A DNA stretch of 25,000 bases from Takakia lepidozioides (lineage: Eukaryota; Streptophyta; Takakiopsida; Takakiales; Takakiaceae). The position numbers were made by a program, and so were the translations under genes. The DNA is taken from the NCBI GenBank assembly GCA_030704615.1, contig JAKLZA010000017.1, positions 1-25,000 of the forward strand. The letters run 5' to 3'. Below, one piece after another: positions 8,531 through 18,541 of this stretch; position 1 is the stretch's first letter; every line of letters begins with the position of its first letter. Below the pieces are notes generated by a model, which worked only from the letters and a program-made list of their open reading frames with translations, was not told the origin of the DNA and searched no databases.

Positions 8531-11104
8531 ATGCCTGTGTGGCCACGGATCATGCGCTTGGCGCCCAAGGAATTTCTTCCCCGCATTTGCACGGGATTGG
8601 GATTTGTGGGTAGGTCTGATTTTCACACGCGGGGTGTTGCAAGGGGGCAGTCTAGCTGGGCAAGTTTGTTGGCGATGACAAATGTGACCAAGAAGAATTT
8701 CACGGAGGCTTATAAGCAGTTGAAGGGGCACATGAAAGCTGCAGACTTCGTGGCGATTGATCTGGAGATGACAGGGGTGGAGAGCACACTGTGGCGACGG
8801 AACCAGGAAATGGATTCGTGCGAGACCCGGTACCAGAATCTGAAGCACTCTGCTGAGAAGTTCGCAGTGTGGCAATGTGGAGTTTGCCCGTTCAAGTGGG
8901 ACCCAGCTGGTAAAAAGTACATTGCATACCCATACAATTTCTTCATATTTCCACGCAGTGAGCTGCAGATGGACATACCTGCACGGGGTTTTTTCTGCCA
9001 GACCTCATCTTTAGAGTTTCTGGCAAAGCATAACTTTGATTTCAATACATGTATATATGAGGGCATTTCATACTTAACCAAGGACCAAGAGACTGCTGCA
9101 AGGGTGCACTACGGGTTGGATCCTGATGAGAGTGTGAAAAAGAAGCAGAGCAGGATAGAGGAGCCGGAGATCCCACTATCGAGATCTGGGGATGTGATGT
9201 TTGTGGAAAAGATTCGAGCCCAAGTAGGTCAGTGGCGGGATAGGCTGCTTAGTACCCAACAGAAGTGGCAGTCGACCGGCAGCAGGGGAGGGAAATTGGT
9301 GCAGTCGTCCCCATTGCAGTCAGATGACAGCAACGCAGGCCTGGCAATTGCAAAGGAGGAGGTTGTCATTGGAGCAGGGCTAGGTGGCCTGCGCCCCTCG
9401 CTTGTGGTGGACCTGAACCTCCACGTGCAGTCACGTCTCGTTAAGCAGGTTTTGCGCCAGCACTTTCCAGACTTAGTGGGGGTGCTGATAGACAAGCAGG
9501 GTACAGTGGAGCGGAGTCAGATGCGTATCATCTTCACGAATTCCAAAGAGGACAGGGCCAAGCTACTAGAGGAGTTGGAGCAGGAGGAGAGAAATGCACT
9601 GGAGATGCGCATATCAGAGGCTGTTGGCTTTCGGAAAGTCATCGATGCAATCGCAGAGTCAGGTCTTCCTTTGGTTGGGCACAACTGTATTCTTGACATG
9701 GCACACTTTCATGATAAATTTATAGGCCCTCTGCCACCAAGTGTGGCCCAATTTTCAACTTCCTTGCAGACGCAGTTTCCTTGTATTATGGATACTAAGT
9801 ACCTTTTGAGATCAGAGCCTACACTAAGAGGAGTGTTAGCTAACAGAAGCACATCTTTGGCCATTGTCTTCGCACACATCTGCCAGGGTTTTGCAGATCG
9901 GGCAGTGGCATCTGGTAGATTTCACTTTGGGAAGGGAAAGATTCTTAACACGTCATTTTCTAAAGTTGCTGTGGAGGTTCCAGAGGACTTTCAAAGATAT
10001 GGAGGACCCAAGGAGACAGGCCTGAAGCATGAAGCAGGCTTTGATGCTTACATGACAGGGGCAGTCTTTGCCCAGGCCTGTCATATCTTGCAAATTGATG
10101 CAACCACGATTCGGAGTCTACCACAGGCGGTGAAGGGGTGCGAAGCTGGTTTGGCCACCTATGCTAATCTCTTGGCACTGGGCTGGGTGGGCAACATGGC
10201 GCTTGATCTGAGCTCTGGAAAGAAAGCTTCTGGTGTGAAAGCATTTCGTGGTCCACATCCAGCTGCCAACAACAACTCCAACAGTGTGGTGCTGGTATGG
10301 GGGTTTCCTCCCGGGCACAAGGAGCACAACGTGCGGACAATGGTGCATAAGATTTTCAACCGCGAGAAAAGATACCCTACTGTGGACATTTCCTTAGTGG
10401 ATGATAGTGCAGCATTTGTTAATTTCAAGAGTCCTCACATCTTGGGTCAGTTTCTACACATCATGCGCGGGCCACTTAGCGGTTTTGCCTCTGAGATGGT
10501 CGCCAAAGGCTTACGAGCTGCACCCTATGAGGTTTACAACGAGCTTTGTAAGTCACCTCTGTCTACAGAACGGCTTGCAGACTCAGCACAGATTCTAGGT
10601 TTGGATAAGTATTTATTTGGAGACAGTGGCGGCATTGTTGAGTCGGGGGTGGCTGCACCTGTGACTGTTGAGGCACCGCCAGTCTTTGACTTCCAAGATC
10701 CAGCAGTGGAAGGTGCAACCAAGGCAAATGAAGAGGTGGAACAACATTTTCCAGTCCCCCCAGATTGGGGCGATACCACCAGAGACCCTTTGACTGAATC
10801 TGGGGAGGCTGAGGTGTCAGTGGAAAAAGAGGTAGCAGAGTTAGCTGTAGATAGTCTTGGAGAGGTAGTCGGTGGCAAAAGTAGCTGGATGAGCGGCAGC
10901 ACAGGTCAGGAGACTTTGCAAGTAGCAACAGTTGGTAGCAGGGACAGTAGCAGGGATGATAAGGACTTTTCAGCATTACAATGTAGTCATAGTAATTGGA
11001 TGAAGCGATCAATTAGTGAGGATCAACCTTCACCTGTTGCTACGCCTAGTGTTAAAAAATCAAGGACTGGAGACCCCCGAGGAGGTAGTGACAGTAAAGA
11101 TTAA
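8531..11104 (+). CDS. PARN: Poly(A)-specific ribonuclease PARN, plant mitochondrial type (AHG2-like), intronless
   Basis: A single 857-codon frame. PARN is a 3'-5' exonuclease of the DEDDh class that removes poly(A) tails; the Arabidopsis relative AHG2 acts on mitochondrial mRNA. Catalytic residues are all present: D77 and E79 in DFVAIDLEMTG, D389 in GHNCILDMAHFHDKF, and H500 with D505 in KHEAGFDAYMTG. The blocks KFAVWQCGVCPF, FFCQTSSLEFLAKHNFDFN and EGISYL are typical of the family. Residues 1-48 are Arg-rich and lack acidic residues apart from one Glu and one Asp, as in a mitochondrial presequence, which supports the start at 8531. A second Met at 8675 (M49) begins the conserved NVTKKNFTEAYKQL segment and would give a form without the presequence. 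Residues from about 700 on are acidic, Ser-rich and poorly conserved, with a basic VKKSR near the end. The absence of introns over 2.57 kb is unusual for this family in plants. Confidence 0.95.
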   Translation: MPVWPRIMRLAPKEFLPRICTGLGFVGRSDFHTRGVARGQSSWASLLAMTNVTKKNFTEAYKQLKGHMKAADFVAIDLEMTGVESTLWRRNQEMDSCETRYQNLKHSAEKFAVWQCGVCPFKWDPAGKKYIAYPYNFFIFPRSELQMDIPARGFFCQTSSLEFLAKHNFDFNTCIYEGISYLTKDQETAARVHYGLDPDESVKKKQSRIEEPEIPLSRSGDVMFVEKIRAQVGQWRDRLLSTQQKWQSTGSRGGKLVQSSPLQSDDSNAGLAIAKEEVVIGAGLGGLRPSLVVDLNLHVQSRLVKQVLRQHFPDLVGVLIDKQGTVERSQMRIIFTNSKEDRAKLLEELEQEERNALEMRISEAVGFRKVIDAIAESGLPLVGHNCILDMAHFHDKFIGPLPPSVAQFSTSLQTQFPCIMDTKYLLRSEPTLRGVLANRSTSLAIVFAHICQGFADRAVASGRFHFGKGKILNTSFSKVAVEVPEDFQRYGGPKETGLKHEAGFDAYMTGAVFAQACHILQIDATTIRSLPQAVKGCEAGLATYANLLALGWVGNMALDLSSGKKASGVKAFRGPHPAANNNSNSVVLVWGFPPGHKEHNVRTMVHKIFNREKRYPTVDISLVDDSAAFVNFKSPHILGQFLHIMRGPLSGFASEMVAKGLRAAPYEVYNELCKSPLSTERLADSAQILGLDKYLFGDSGGIVESGVAAPVTVEAPPVFDFQDPAVEGATKANEEVEQHFPVPPDWGDTTRDPLTESGEAEVSVEKEVAELAVDSLGEVVGGKSSWMSGSTGQETLQVATVGSRDSSRDDKDFSALQCSHSNWMKRSISEDQPSPVATPSVKKSRTGDPRGGSDSKD

Positions 11105-13165
11105 AGTTTTGTTCGTCATTGGAAGGTGGCAGGTGTCTTGTCAAAAGGTCAACTGTTTTACTCGCAGGTGTACATTTGTCGTTACAATAAGTCTAGTATG
11201 ACCAAATTATGTGAGTGGCTTCTAGAGGCTGCTTCTATTGTTGTTCCTTCCAGACACACCACTCCCAATTTGCTCTGGCCATTCATTTTGAAACTAATAC
11301 TACATCCTTGCAGACTTATTTAGGGGCATTGGGAAGAGAGACCTCCTTTTCCTGCTGAAGCCAAAGGTGGAAATTTCTCACATTCACTGACTGACCGTGC
11401 TTGTCTGCAGGATGGCACGACAGTTGCTGGTTTGCTTCTTTAATTTGCTGTTTGGATATAAACTGGACATTGCAGTTGCCATTTTGGAAGGTTTGTAACC
11501 AGGTAATCTGTAAATCAAACCACAAGGACTTAACTAGGAGCTATGCATAAGCTCTGTGAAATGTGCTTCTGTATTCAAGCTTCATTACCAGTGCAAATGG
11601 AAACTGACAATTATATTTTTATACATGATTGTATATTGCGGACATCCTTAGGGGAACAACACTCTAGAGAGCTACTCGCCGATTTCCTTGGGGCCACCTT
11701 TTTGGCTTCCACATCTGCATAGCTGACTCAACCCCAGCAAAAATGCATACAAGTCATCTGTCCTCTGTCCAAGAATGTGTACAGCGCGACAGTGCATTCC
11801 ATTCAATATGGCTGAACACCTAAGCCAAATTTCTGAATCAGAATTGTAATGTGCAAATATAAGTAACTATCTCTACTGGGATGCAGGAAGGCCTGACTGA
11901 CTTTAGTACCTTTCTGAGTAGAAATGTCAGCTCTCACATGCACTATGGTGTCTGATGGTCATCATTTTGTTAGCACCTTCCCTGCTGTCAGGCTTCTCCT
12001 GTGAACCGTTTGACAGGACGTTCCCAGGCTGCTCTTGACGAAATTAGAGCAAGGCTTCAAGAGCCAACTCCTACCAATTTCTAGACCAAGTCAAGATCTG
12101 GCAACACAGACCCACTAAAAGTGAGACTGGAGAGCTATTTTCCCAGAGAGGCCACCTTTTCACCCAATCTGTGGACATCAGGAGACCATCACCCCATTTA
12201 ACATTTCATAACCCCCAGAGAGAATGAAAAGACTTCCCTACAAAGAACTTCAATCTACAAAAAACTCATTTATTTTTTGGACTGCCTTGTCAGTACTTGA
12301 GGTATGACAAAGGCTAATGTTGACTGTGGCGTGGTGAAGCATGAGTGCTGGAGCTGCAACAACGCCGCCTGAAAACCTTCATGGCTGCTTCATTCAACAT
12401 ACAAAATGGCCCATCCTCTCCTCTCTTAATTTTATGTACACCCTTATACCATGAGGGAGAATTTTCTGCTGGCATTGTGTACCAGAGTCACAAAAGAACT
12501 GGTAGTGGAGTTTCCTCCCAACCTAAACAGAAAATCAGCCTGCAATTGCCCTGACACTCCACTGATTTTCTCTCACCACGAGGTTGATTTGGTGTTGATT
12601 AAGGACTTCTAATGTCATCATACTAGGATTGCATGGGTGTTGATTGACCCCAAGAAGAGCCTCTATGTCCAACAAATTGTGAGTATTTCAAACAGAGGAG
12701 AAAGAGAAAACTGACATGAGCCCCTAGGATCAGAATGTTAGACTACAGACAGCCAAGCAGTGCTTTCAAAAGATGTATTCGATTAAATCCGCTTCCAATA
12801 CTGAGAAAGTCTACAACAGCTAAGTAGGTGTTTCTCACTGTATGCGCAATTGATACGCTGTACCAACACGTAACTGCATCCTTTCCAACGACACTAATTG
12901 TATGTTTGACTATGGACTAAACCCTAACAAGGACTTCGGATGGGATACTTCGCACCAAAAAGAGCTTTATGAAAAGAAGGGGATGGGTATGAAATGGGTC
13001 CCCAGAGATGTGGGGCCATCCTCACTCTGCCGTTGAATGTAGATGCACATTGGTCACAGTGGTCTGTATGTATGTATCAAAGGACGATGTTTACTTCTAT
13101 CTACATTCTGCCGTGGATGCAAATGGGATTCTGCCGCATTCGCACAATTCTCCCTGCAAATGCAT
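11105..13165. other. Convergent intergenic region between PARN and p23
   Basis: PARN (plus) and p23 (minus) converge here, so both 3' UTRs must lie inside. No gene is recognised. One short plus-strand segment at 11992-12084 looks like an orphan terminal exon and is listed separately. Other frames are under 75 codons and have no family features. Confidence 0.45.
11992..12084 (+). other. Possible orphan terminal exon (30 codons plus stop)
   Basis: After a pyrimidine-rich stretch ending in tgctgtcag, the plus strand reads ASPVNRLTGRSQAALDEIRA followed by RLQEPTPTNF and a TAG stop. Composition and periodicity suit a short amphipathic helix at a protein C-terminus. The frame is closed upstream by TAG at 11971-11973. 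I cannot name the family, and no partner exon was found between the PARN stop and this point. It may be an alternative last exon, a gene remnant or chance. Confidence 0.25.
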
Positions 13166-13633
13166 TTACACCTCGGCCTTCTTCATGTCTGGAAAGTCAT
13201 CATCGTCACTATCCGCATCATCACCCCCTTCGAAATTCGAGAAGTCGTTCATGCCACCCATATCAAAGTTGTCAAGTCTGGGAGCATCCTGCTCCTCGTC
13301 CTCATCAACCCATTTGTTCCAGTCCACCTTCACATAGGAGGGTGCCTTGCCCTCGGACTTGAGCAATCTCTTCCACCACCCTTTATCTTGCTTCTCAATG
13401 ATGCAGAACGTGTGCCGCAGGCCAGCGCTGATCTTGCTTGCATCCACATTCACCTTTCCGAAAAGCTCCAGATCCGTTGCGAATATCTGGTTGTCGGAGC
13501 CCACAGGCGCAGAGAAGATAAACCGGCCATCAGGCTCCAACTTGACTTGTGGGTTCTTCGCATCGGGTAACTCCACAGTCAAGAATACCTTGTCAGATCG
13601 TTGCGCCCAGAGCAGTTCCGGATGGCGGCTCAT
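13166..13633 (-). CDS. P23-2: HSP90 co-chaperone p23, plant p23-2 type, intronless
   Basis: A complete 155-residue protein in one exon. p23 binds the ATP-bound closed HSP90 dimer and stabilises client complexes in the cytosol and nucleus. The CS domain covers about residues 2-90: it opens with MSRHPELLWAQRSDKVFLTV, contains FGKVNVDASK, and is followed by the signature WWKRLLKSEG and YVKVDWNKWVDEDEE (about 86-114) that contacts HSP90. The tail is short and acidic (GGDDADSDDDDFPD) and lacks the long Gly-Gly-Met repeats of Arabidopsis p23-1, so it fits the p23-2 type better. The ATG at 13633 is the family's usual start. Angiosperm p23 genes, as I recall, have several introns; none is present here. 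It is transcribed away from GIF across 684 bp. A plus-strand frame over the same bases is only its antisense shadow. Confidence 0.95.
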   Translation of the reverse strand: MSRHPELLWAQRSDKVFLTVELPDAKNPQVKLEPDGRFIFSAPVGSDNQIFATDLELFGKVNVDASKISAGLRHTFCIIEKQDKGWWKRLLKSEGKAPSYVKVDWNKWVDEDEEQDAPRLDNFDMGGMNDFSNFEGGDDADSDDDDFPDMKKAEV

Positions 13634-14317
13634 CTCGCTCTATGAACAATCTAAGCCGCAGTTACAACCCTACAATGCAAAATGCGCGAAGCAAGCAAGC
13701 AATTAATCAGCACTCGCTCTAACTTAAACACGAGATGGAGATGCAGATCAAGCTCTTCCTCACCAAAACGATGTGGAGAGTCTGACAACTGATCCAATTC
13801 CTCACATAACTATGAGGAGCTCCCAAATAGATGACAACTATTGTCTGGTATGCGATAACTAGAAACCTGCAGAGTTCTAGAAGCTAGAAAACCCAGAACA
13901 GATGAGATGCCAACAGATCCTGCAGCGACAGTCCGCCTTCTAATTTCCCGAACTCTGGAGGAAGTTAGCATATCCGTCGCTCATCCACAACCCTCTCCGA
14001 AACATCTTTTCTGTCGATGTTTTCTTGGTGATACAATGATGATCTCGCAGTAAGAAGATCGCTCGCTGCGATCGTCTTCATCATCATACATCATCTTCCA
14101 TCCATCTCACAGGTCGACCGTTAAATATAGGCGGGCCCGTGACACCCGGGGAAAAGGAGGGTCGTGTCTTCACTGACAATCTGCACAGTGTACCGAAAAG
14201 GGATTTCAACGTCTTCTTCTGATTGTGGAAAGGCTTGGGAGGGTGGAAGAGAGACGTATAGATTGTGGGTTCGGAGCACTGGCAATGCATGCAGGATAGG
14301 AAGACGGGGGCCTCGCA
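13634..14317. promoter_or_regulatory. Shared divergent promoter region of p23 and GIF
   Basis: The start codons of p23 (minus) and GIF (plus) are 684 bp apart, so both promoters and both 5' UTRs must fit here unless they have upstream exons. Visible elements are a TATA-like ttaaatatag at 14121-14130, a GGGCCC core just after it, and an imperfect hairpin with gatcgc/gcgatc arms around 14056-14074. No open frame here is convincing. Confidence 0.5.
14121..14130 (+). promoter_or_regulatory. TATA-like element of GIF
   Basis: The sequence ttaaatatag is followed at once by the GC-rich ggcgggcccg, a setting typical of a plant core promoter. It lies about 190 bp before the GIF ATG at 14318, leaving a leader of about 160 nt. 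Confidence 0.4.
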
Positions 14318-14858
14318 ATGGCCGGGTATGCTGGAACCACCATCACCACCGAGCTTATCCAGAAGGTGAGCCCTGAGGACCAATTTGGAAAAAGAACTCG
14401 AAATGAGGCTTCAAACTGTTCCGCTGTCTTGTTTGCAAACAAGTTGGCCGATGTGAGGGCTTGAAAATGGCCGTGAAGTTTGTGGCGCAAGAGACAATTG
14501 GGGCGGAGATAATGTGTGTAGAGTATTATTCTTCCTGGCAACGTTAGACACAGCCTTGAAACAGGTTCACTACGTCGTTTGAAGACTTGTTAGGTCTTAA
14601 AAGGGGCCAAGTGTTAACGCGTCTCTTAAGCGATTGAGGTCTTCACTACGTTGGAAACAGGGACCATAGCGTGACCACACTTACGACTTCATCCTTGTCT
14701 CTTTGTCTCCTCTCGTCTGAATTTGATGAAGTTTTTTGTGAAGTGTTTTCTTGAGAACTAGTCAAACTTACTTGCACACATCAGTCTCAAGACTAGAGGG
14801 AGCCTTCCATTATGCCATCCTCCCGCCTACCCTTCTCTGTTCCGTTGGACACCGGGTA

Positions 14859-14895
<37 letters not shown>

Positions 14896-16807
14896 AACTT
14901 GTCTCAGTCCTTTACCTTCTTAGGAGCTGAAGTGATGGAAAGTGGGCCTGGGGAAGGCAGTATCTGGACGAGAACAAGCAGCTCATACTTGCGATTCTTG
15001 ACAACCAGAACCTGGGGAAGCTCAACGAGTGCGCCACGTGAGTCTCCCTTCCTCTCTTGCTTTGTCATCAGCCCGCAAGCAAACCTGCACACCTGAACTG
15101 TGTCCTCACCAGAGTTATAGCACTTGATTGTCTACATCACCATTCACTAGGATCTTTGTCATTCGTCAAATCTTCAACACCATCGTCATTACTATATGTA
15201 AGTTTGTCATCATTATCCTTTCTATCATGCGCCAATTGTTCTTCATCTTCGTCTTCGTTCATATCACCATGAACTTCCTGGCTGTCATTACAATTACCAG
15301 AAACTCACCTATTTCACTCCCTAGGAATGCAATCACTGGTAAACGGAGATGATATTTTAAAAAGGAGCAATTCTTCTGAAAAGCTAAAGAAAAAACAAGA
15401 TCGCCATTATATCATTATTCTATCATCCATGATCCATACAATGCAGCATTACAGAAAAGGGGGAGAATCAGAGGTCATTAGCTTGACATTTCTCCATTTT
15501 TCTCTTAAAGAAAGTGTATTGTTCTTCAGATTTTCTCAAGTAATCAGGCAAAAGCTTCTCTACAGGTCTTGAATTTGAAAGTGTGTTTCCCAAGAAGTAC
15601 TTGAATGTTTCCACAGATCTCCAAAGATTGTCATTCACTATGCAATTGTAAATATGATCCATTGTGACAGTCATCAAGACTGTTTCTGTAGCAGTTCGAG
15701 TTTGATTTTTGAATTTTACTCTCAGGGGATCTGCAACATTCTGACATTCTAGTGCTATGATGCAAAGACCAAATCGATTGACCAGAATTGACTAGTGTGG
15801 TGTATTTTTAGCAGTCCGTTGCACGCGCTCACCTTTCCAACTCCTCCATGGTTTCCTCTGTATAGTTCCTGACCACAAGACAAGGGGTTTGTAGGTACCA
15901 AGCAAAGCTCCAGAAGAATTTGATGTACTTGGCGGCTATAGCTGATGCACAGCCACAAGCTCCTGCCTCTGTCACACAGGTTTTTCTTCTCATTTCCTTT
16001 CATTTTTAAGGGACTGGGTATGAATGAAAACAGAAGTGTTAGCTGGTTGCCAAAGCAGCCCCCTTCGTCTACTGCATCCAGATATGTCAGTTGTAGACTT
16101 CTACATACAGTGATCCAACATAATCCATGTTATCCTATATGAGTATCTGAGAGAATCTCTAATTAATCAGTCTCCCTCTCTTTCTCTCATAATCTCTTTC
16201 ATCTTATTTTCGTCTGTGGCCCCCTCCCCTCTTCTCTCCAACAAAGCGGGTTGTGAAGCTTGTGGGCCCAGAAAGCTATGAAAAATAAAATCTTAATGCA
16301 ATCATCCATCTCAAGATGTGTCCGGGCTCGGTGATGCAGCCAGGACAAACCTACATGCAGCAGCAACAGCAATCCATGAGTGGGGTGCGGAACTCCATCC
16401 CATTCAATATGTCACAATCGCCAGCCCCAACCCACCAGTCACAGCAGTCCCTTCATGAGCAACAGGGGCTGGTCATGGGAGGTGGAGGAGGGCTCAGGGG
16501 AATGGAGGACTTGATTGATAATGAGCCCAATATGGGTGGTAACGGTCTCACTTCATCAGGAGAATTTTCCGATTATGCACAAAATGTGAATGCTGGAGGA
16601 TCAGGAAACGGGCGGATCCAGACTAGCAGTATGGGTCTTGGTGGAGCTGATATGAGTGGGGCTGGAGGTGGGCCACTGGATATGGCAGTCTCAACCGGGA
16701 GCATGGGACCAGGATCACTTGCTGGTGATGGGGCTTCAGAGGCTGGCCACAGTGCAGATGAATTGGAGTCCTCCTACCTGAAGGCCACTGATGAGGAAGG
16801 AAACTGA
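14318..16807 (+). CDS. GIF: GRF-interacting factor (GIF / ANGUSTIFOLIA3), SSXT-domain co-activator, four exons
   Basis: Exons 14318-14365, 14961-15037, 15895-15979 and 16316-16807 join in phase to 233 residues. GIF proteins bind growth-regulating factors (GRFs) and recruit SWI/SNF remodelling to promote cell proliferation. Exon 1 encodes MAGYAGTTITTELIQK, exon 2 YLDENKQLILAILDNQNLG plus KLNECA, and exon 3 YQAKLQKNLMYLAAIADAQP; together they are the SSXT (SNH) domain, about residues 7-62. Exon 4 holds the Gln/Met-rich and Gly-rich part and ends in SSYLKATDEEGN, like the YLKSSDDGN end of Arabidopsis GIFs. The intron after the IQK/IQQ position matches the layout I recall for angiosperms. The start is fixed by an in-frame TAG at 14297-14299. 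All borders are GT..AG; the exon 4 acceptor (tcaag at 16311-16315) is the least certain. Intron 1 carries a (TC)16 run. Confidence 0.92.
14861..14892 (+). repeat. (TC)16 microsatellite in GIF intron 1
   Basis: A perfect run of 16 TC dinucleotides, 68 bp before the acceptor of exon 2. It is likely polymorphic in length and adds to the pyrimidine content near the acceptor. Confidence 0.95.
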
Positions 16808-17460
16808 GGAATGGCAGAGGTCACGACGACTCTTCTCTTCCCCCTTTCTCTTTCTCTCTCTGGCTCTTTCTCCCCTCAGCAGCTCAAAACTTCCAGTTTC
16901 GAAGAGCCTTTTGGCTCCTGCTGTAGTAAAAAGAAGAAGCAAGGGTACATAGCAGCAGTCCATGCCATCAGTCTGGCAACTGATATTAAGCGAGAACTGT
17001 TCTGCTTACACTCTGGAATGGAACAAGAGAGAATGGATGTAACATTTTTTTCCACAGCATCCCTTTGCTGTTCGGCCACTAGGACCACTAGGAACACCTA
17101 ATTTTTCAACGATACCTCTCTTCTTTGGTACCAGGGCACTGGATGAGCACTTGAATACTTACTCCCAGAAACTTTCCAAGACTAGAAAAACTCTTCAATG
17201 TACAGTTAGGTCACGCCCTAAGCAGCTGTTCCTTCCTCTGCCAGTTTGGCAGAGCAAGAACAGTGTGCAGGCAGACTCACCCACCCTTCCACCCACCCCC
17301 AACGAGGCAAGCCACGTTCATCTACCAAACACCCCACGAAGCTGCTGCCGAAGGTGCGAGGAGAAGCCTGTGACTGGACGAATGAAATATGTTGAACGAA
17401 TGACGCACGTCCAGCGTTGGGGATGGATGACACATGAGCGCGCTTACTGCCACCGGTCAA

Positions 17461-17470
17461 GACACGTGTC
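17461..17470. promoter_or_regulatory. Palindromic G-box
   Basis: The sequence gacacgtgtc is a perfect 10-bp palindrome around CACGTG, the plant bZIP/bHLH site. A second CACGTG lies 266 bp downstream. Confidence 0.45.
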
Positions 17471-17574
17471 CCTGTTCATCAAAGACAACAGATCCTTTCC
17501 GGATACAACGGGTCATACGTTTGACCAACAGTTCGTGCGATGTTTCAGTGGTCAGCTACGGTGGCCGGTCTGGA

Positions 17575-17583
17575 GTTCGAATC
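17575..17583 (+). other. tRNA-type B box (possible SINE relic)
   Basis: The sequence gttcgaatc, followed by ccg, matches the RNA polymerase III B-box consensus. About 25 bp upstream, ttcagtgg resembles part of an A box. The flanks do not pair into a T-arm and no tRNA fold closes, so this is not a working tRNA gene; a tRNA-derived SINE relic is possible. Confidence 0.25.
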
Positions 17584-17726
17584 CCGTGGGGCGTAAGATA
17601 TGTGAAATCTATGTGGGGTGAGCAAAGCTGTAGGCCGTTGGTCTAGCATCGGACGGCGAAGCAATGGGGAACGTGGGGCCGGGCCATTGAGGCTCTTTAG
17701 CTGCGGTATATGCACCCAACGTCCGA

Positions 17727-17732
17727 CACGTG
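17727..17732. promoter_or_regulatory. G-box beside a CCAAT/GGCCCA block
   Basis: A CACGTG core is followed within 3 bp by attggcccaatgg, which holds CCAAT in both directions and a GGCCCA site II type element. This crowding is typical of a plant promoter, but the gene it serves is not identified. Confidence 0.4.
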
Positions 17733-18433
17733 GATTGGCCCAATGGAGCCTCGAGAAAGGCTCCAGAATGTTGTGAGCGAGATGCAGTGGTGGTGTTGGA
17801 TACACTGAGGATTTGCTTGGCTGAGTATCCGCGTGTGGAGCTGTTGGACTGCCCAATTGGCTTGTTGCAGGGTTTTGTGTGCTTGGCAGGGTATGAGAGA
17901 GGTGGAGATGGAGATGGATAGGAGCGGGGGAATTGTTCTTGGTTTGTAGGATGTTGTAGCGGGAATTTGTAGTATTTAGCTTGGGAGAGGTTGATTATTT
18001 CTTGCTTCTTGTGTTTTTCCTGAGCAGGTGTGAGAGAGCGATCGCATTTTCGTTGCGTGTCGTTGAAAGGGGAATACAGGATAGAGAGGGACGTTGTTAC
18101 TTTAGCAGGTTGTTTCGAAGGGGTTTACAGGGGTAGGCAAGCTCGTTATTGGTTATTAAGGGAGTGGAGAGGTCGGAAGAGAGAGAGAGAGTGGAGGATT
18201 GGCTGAGTTGGTGGAGGGAACAAATTGAGGAAGGATAAGGTCCACAACGGCCGACAGTGTGCTAAGCACGAGAGTGTTATCCGCACAAATGAATTGCCTC
18301 TAGCCAGCTCCAACATGGGACACTTCCATCTCATATCACAGGTTTCCTCCCGTTATCGCTGACTTCGTCAACATTTGTATCGTTCAAAATATGTGTATGT
18401 CTCGATGTAAAACAACATAGTATTGTCTTCATC

Positions 18434-18541
18434 GTCAACTCTTGCAGCCTTTTTTTTTTTTTTTTTTAAATTAATGAACAGGGGGATTGTAGCCCTAGGA
18501 AACTTTATTATAAATTATGCATTGTCAACTCTTGCAGCCTT
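18434..18541 (-). mobile_element. 72-bp retroposed insertion with poly(T) end and 18-bp target-site duplication
   Basis: The 18-mer gtcaactcttgcagcctt occurs at 18434-18451 and again at 18524-18541. Between the copies lies a 72-bp insert that begins with 16 T and ends in gcatt. Read on the minus strand, the insert is a short AT-rich sequence containing AATAAA and ending in a poly(A) tail, flanked by direct repeats. This is the structure left by LINE-machinery retroposition of a strongly 5'-truncated RNA. The source RNA is not recognised. Confidence 0.7.

Noticed and set aside
8411-8875. Minus-strand 154-codon frame overlapping the PARN start
   Set aside because: It overlaps the conserved PARN nuclease N-terminus and its composition reflects the complement of G-rich DNA.
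13043-13570. Plus-strand 175-codon frame
   Set aside because: It is the antisense shadow of p23; the minus strand carries the CS domain and its HSP90-contact signature.
17540-17610. Possible tRNA gene around the B box
   Set aside because: The T-arm does not pair and no acceptor stem or anticodon arm can be drawn, so at most it is a SINE relic.
17151-17621. Plus-strand 156-codon frame after GIF
   Set aside because: It shows no domain, signal peptide or splice support, and its 3' part runs through the B-box relic.
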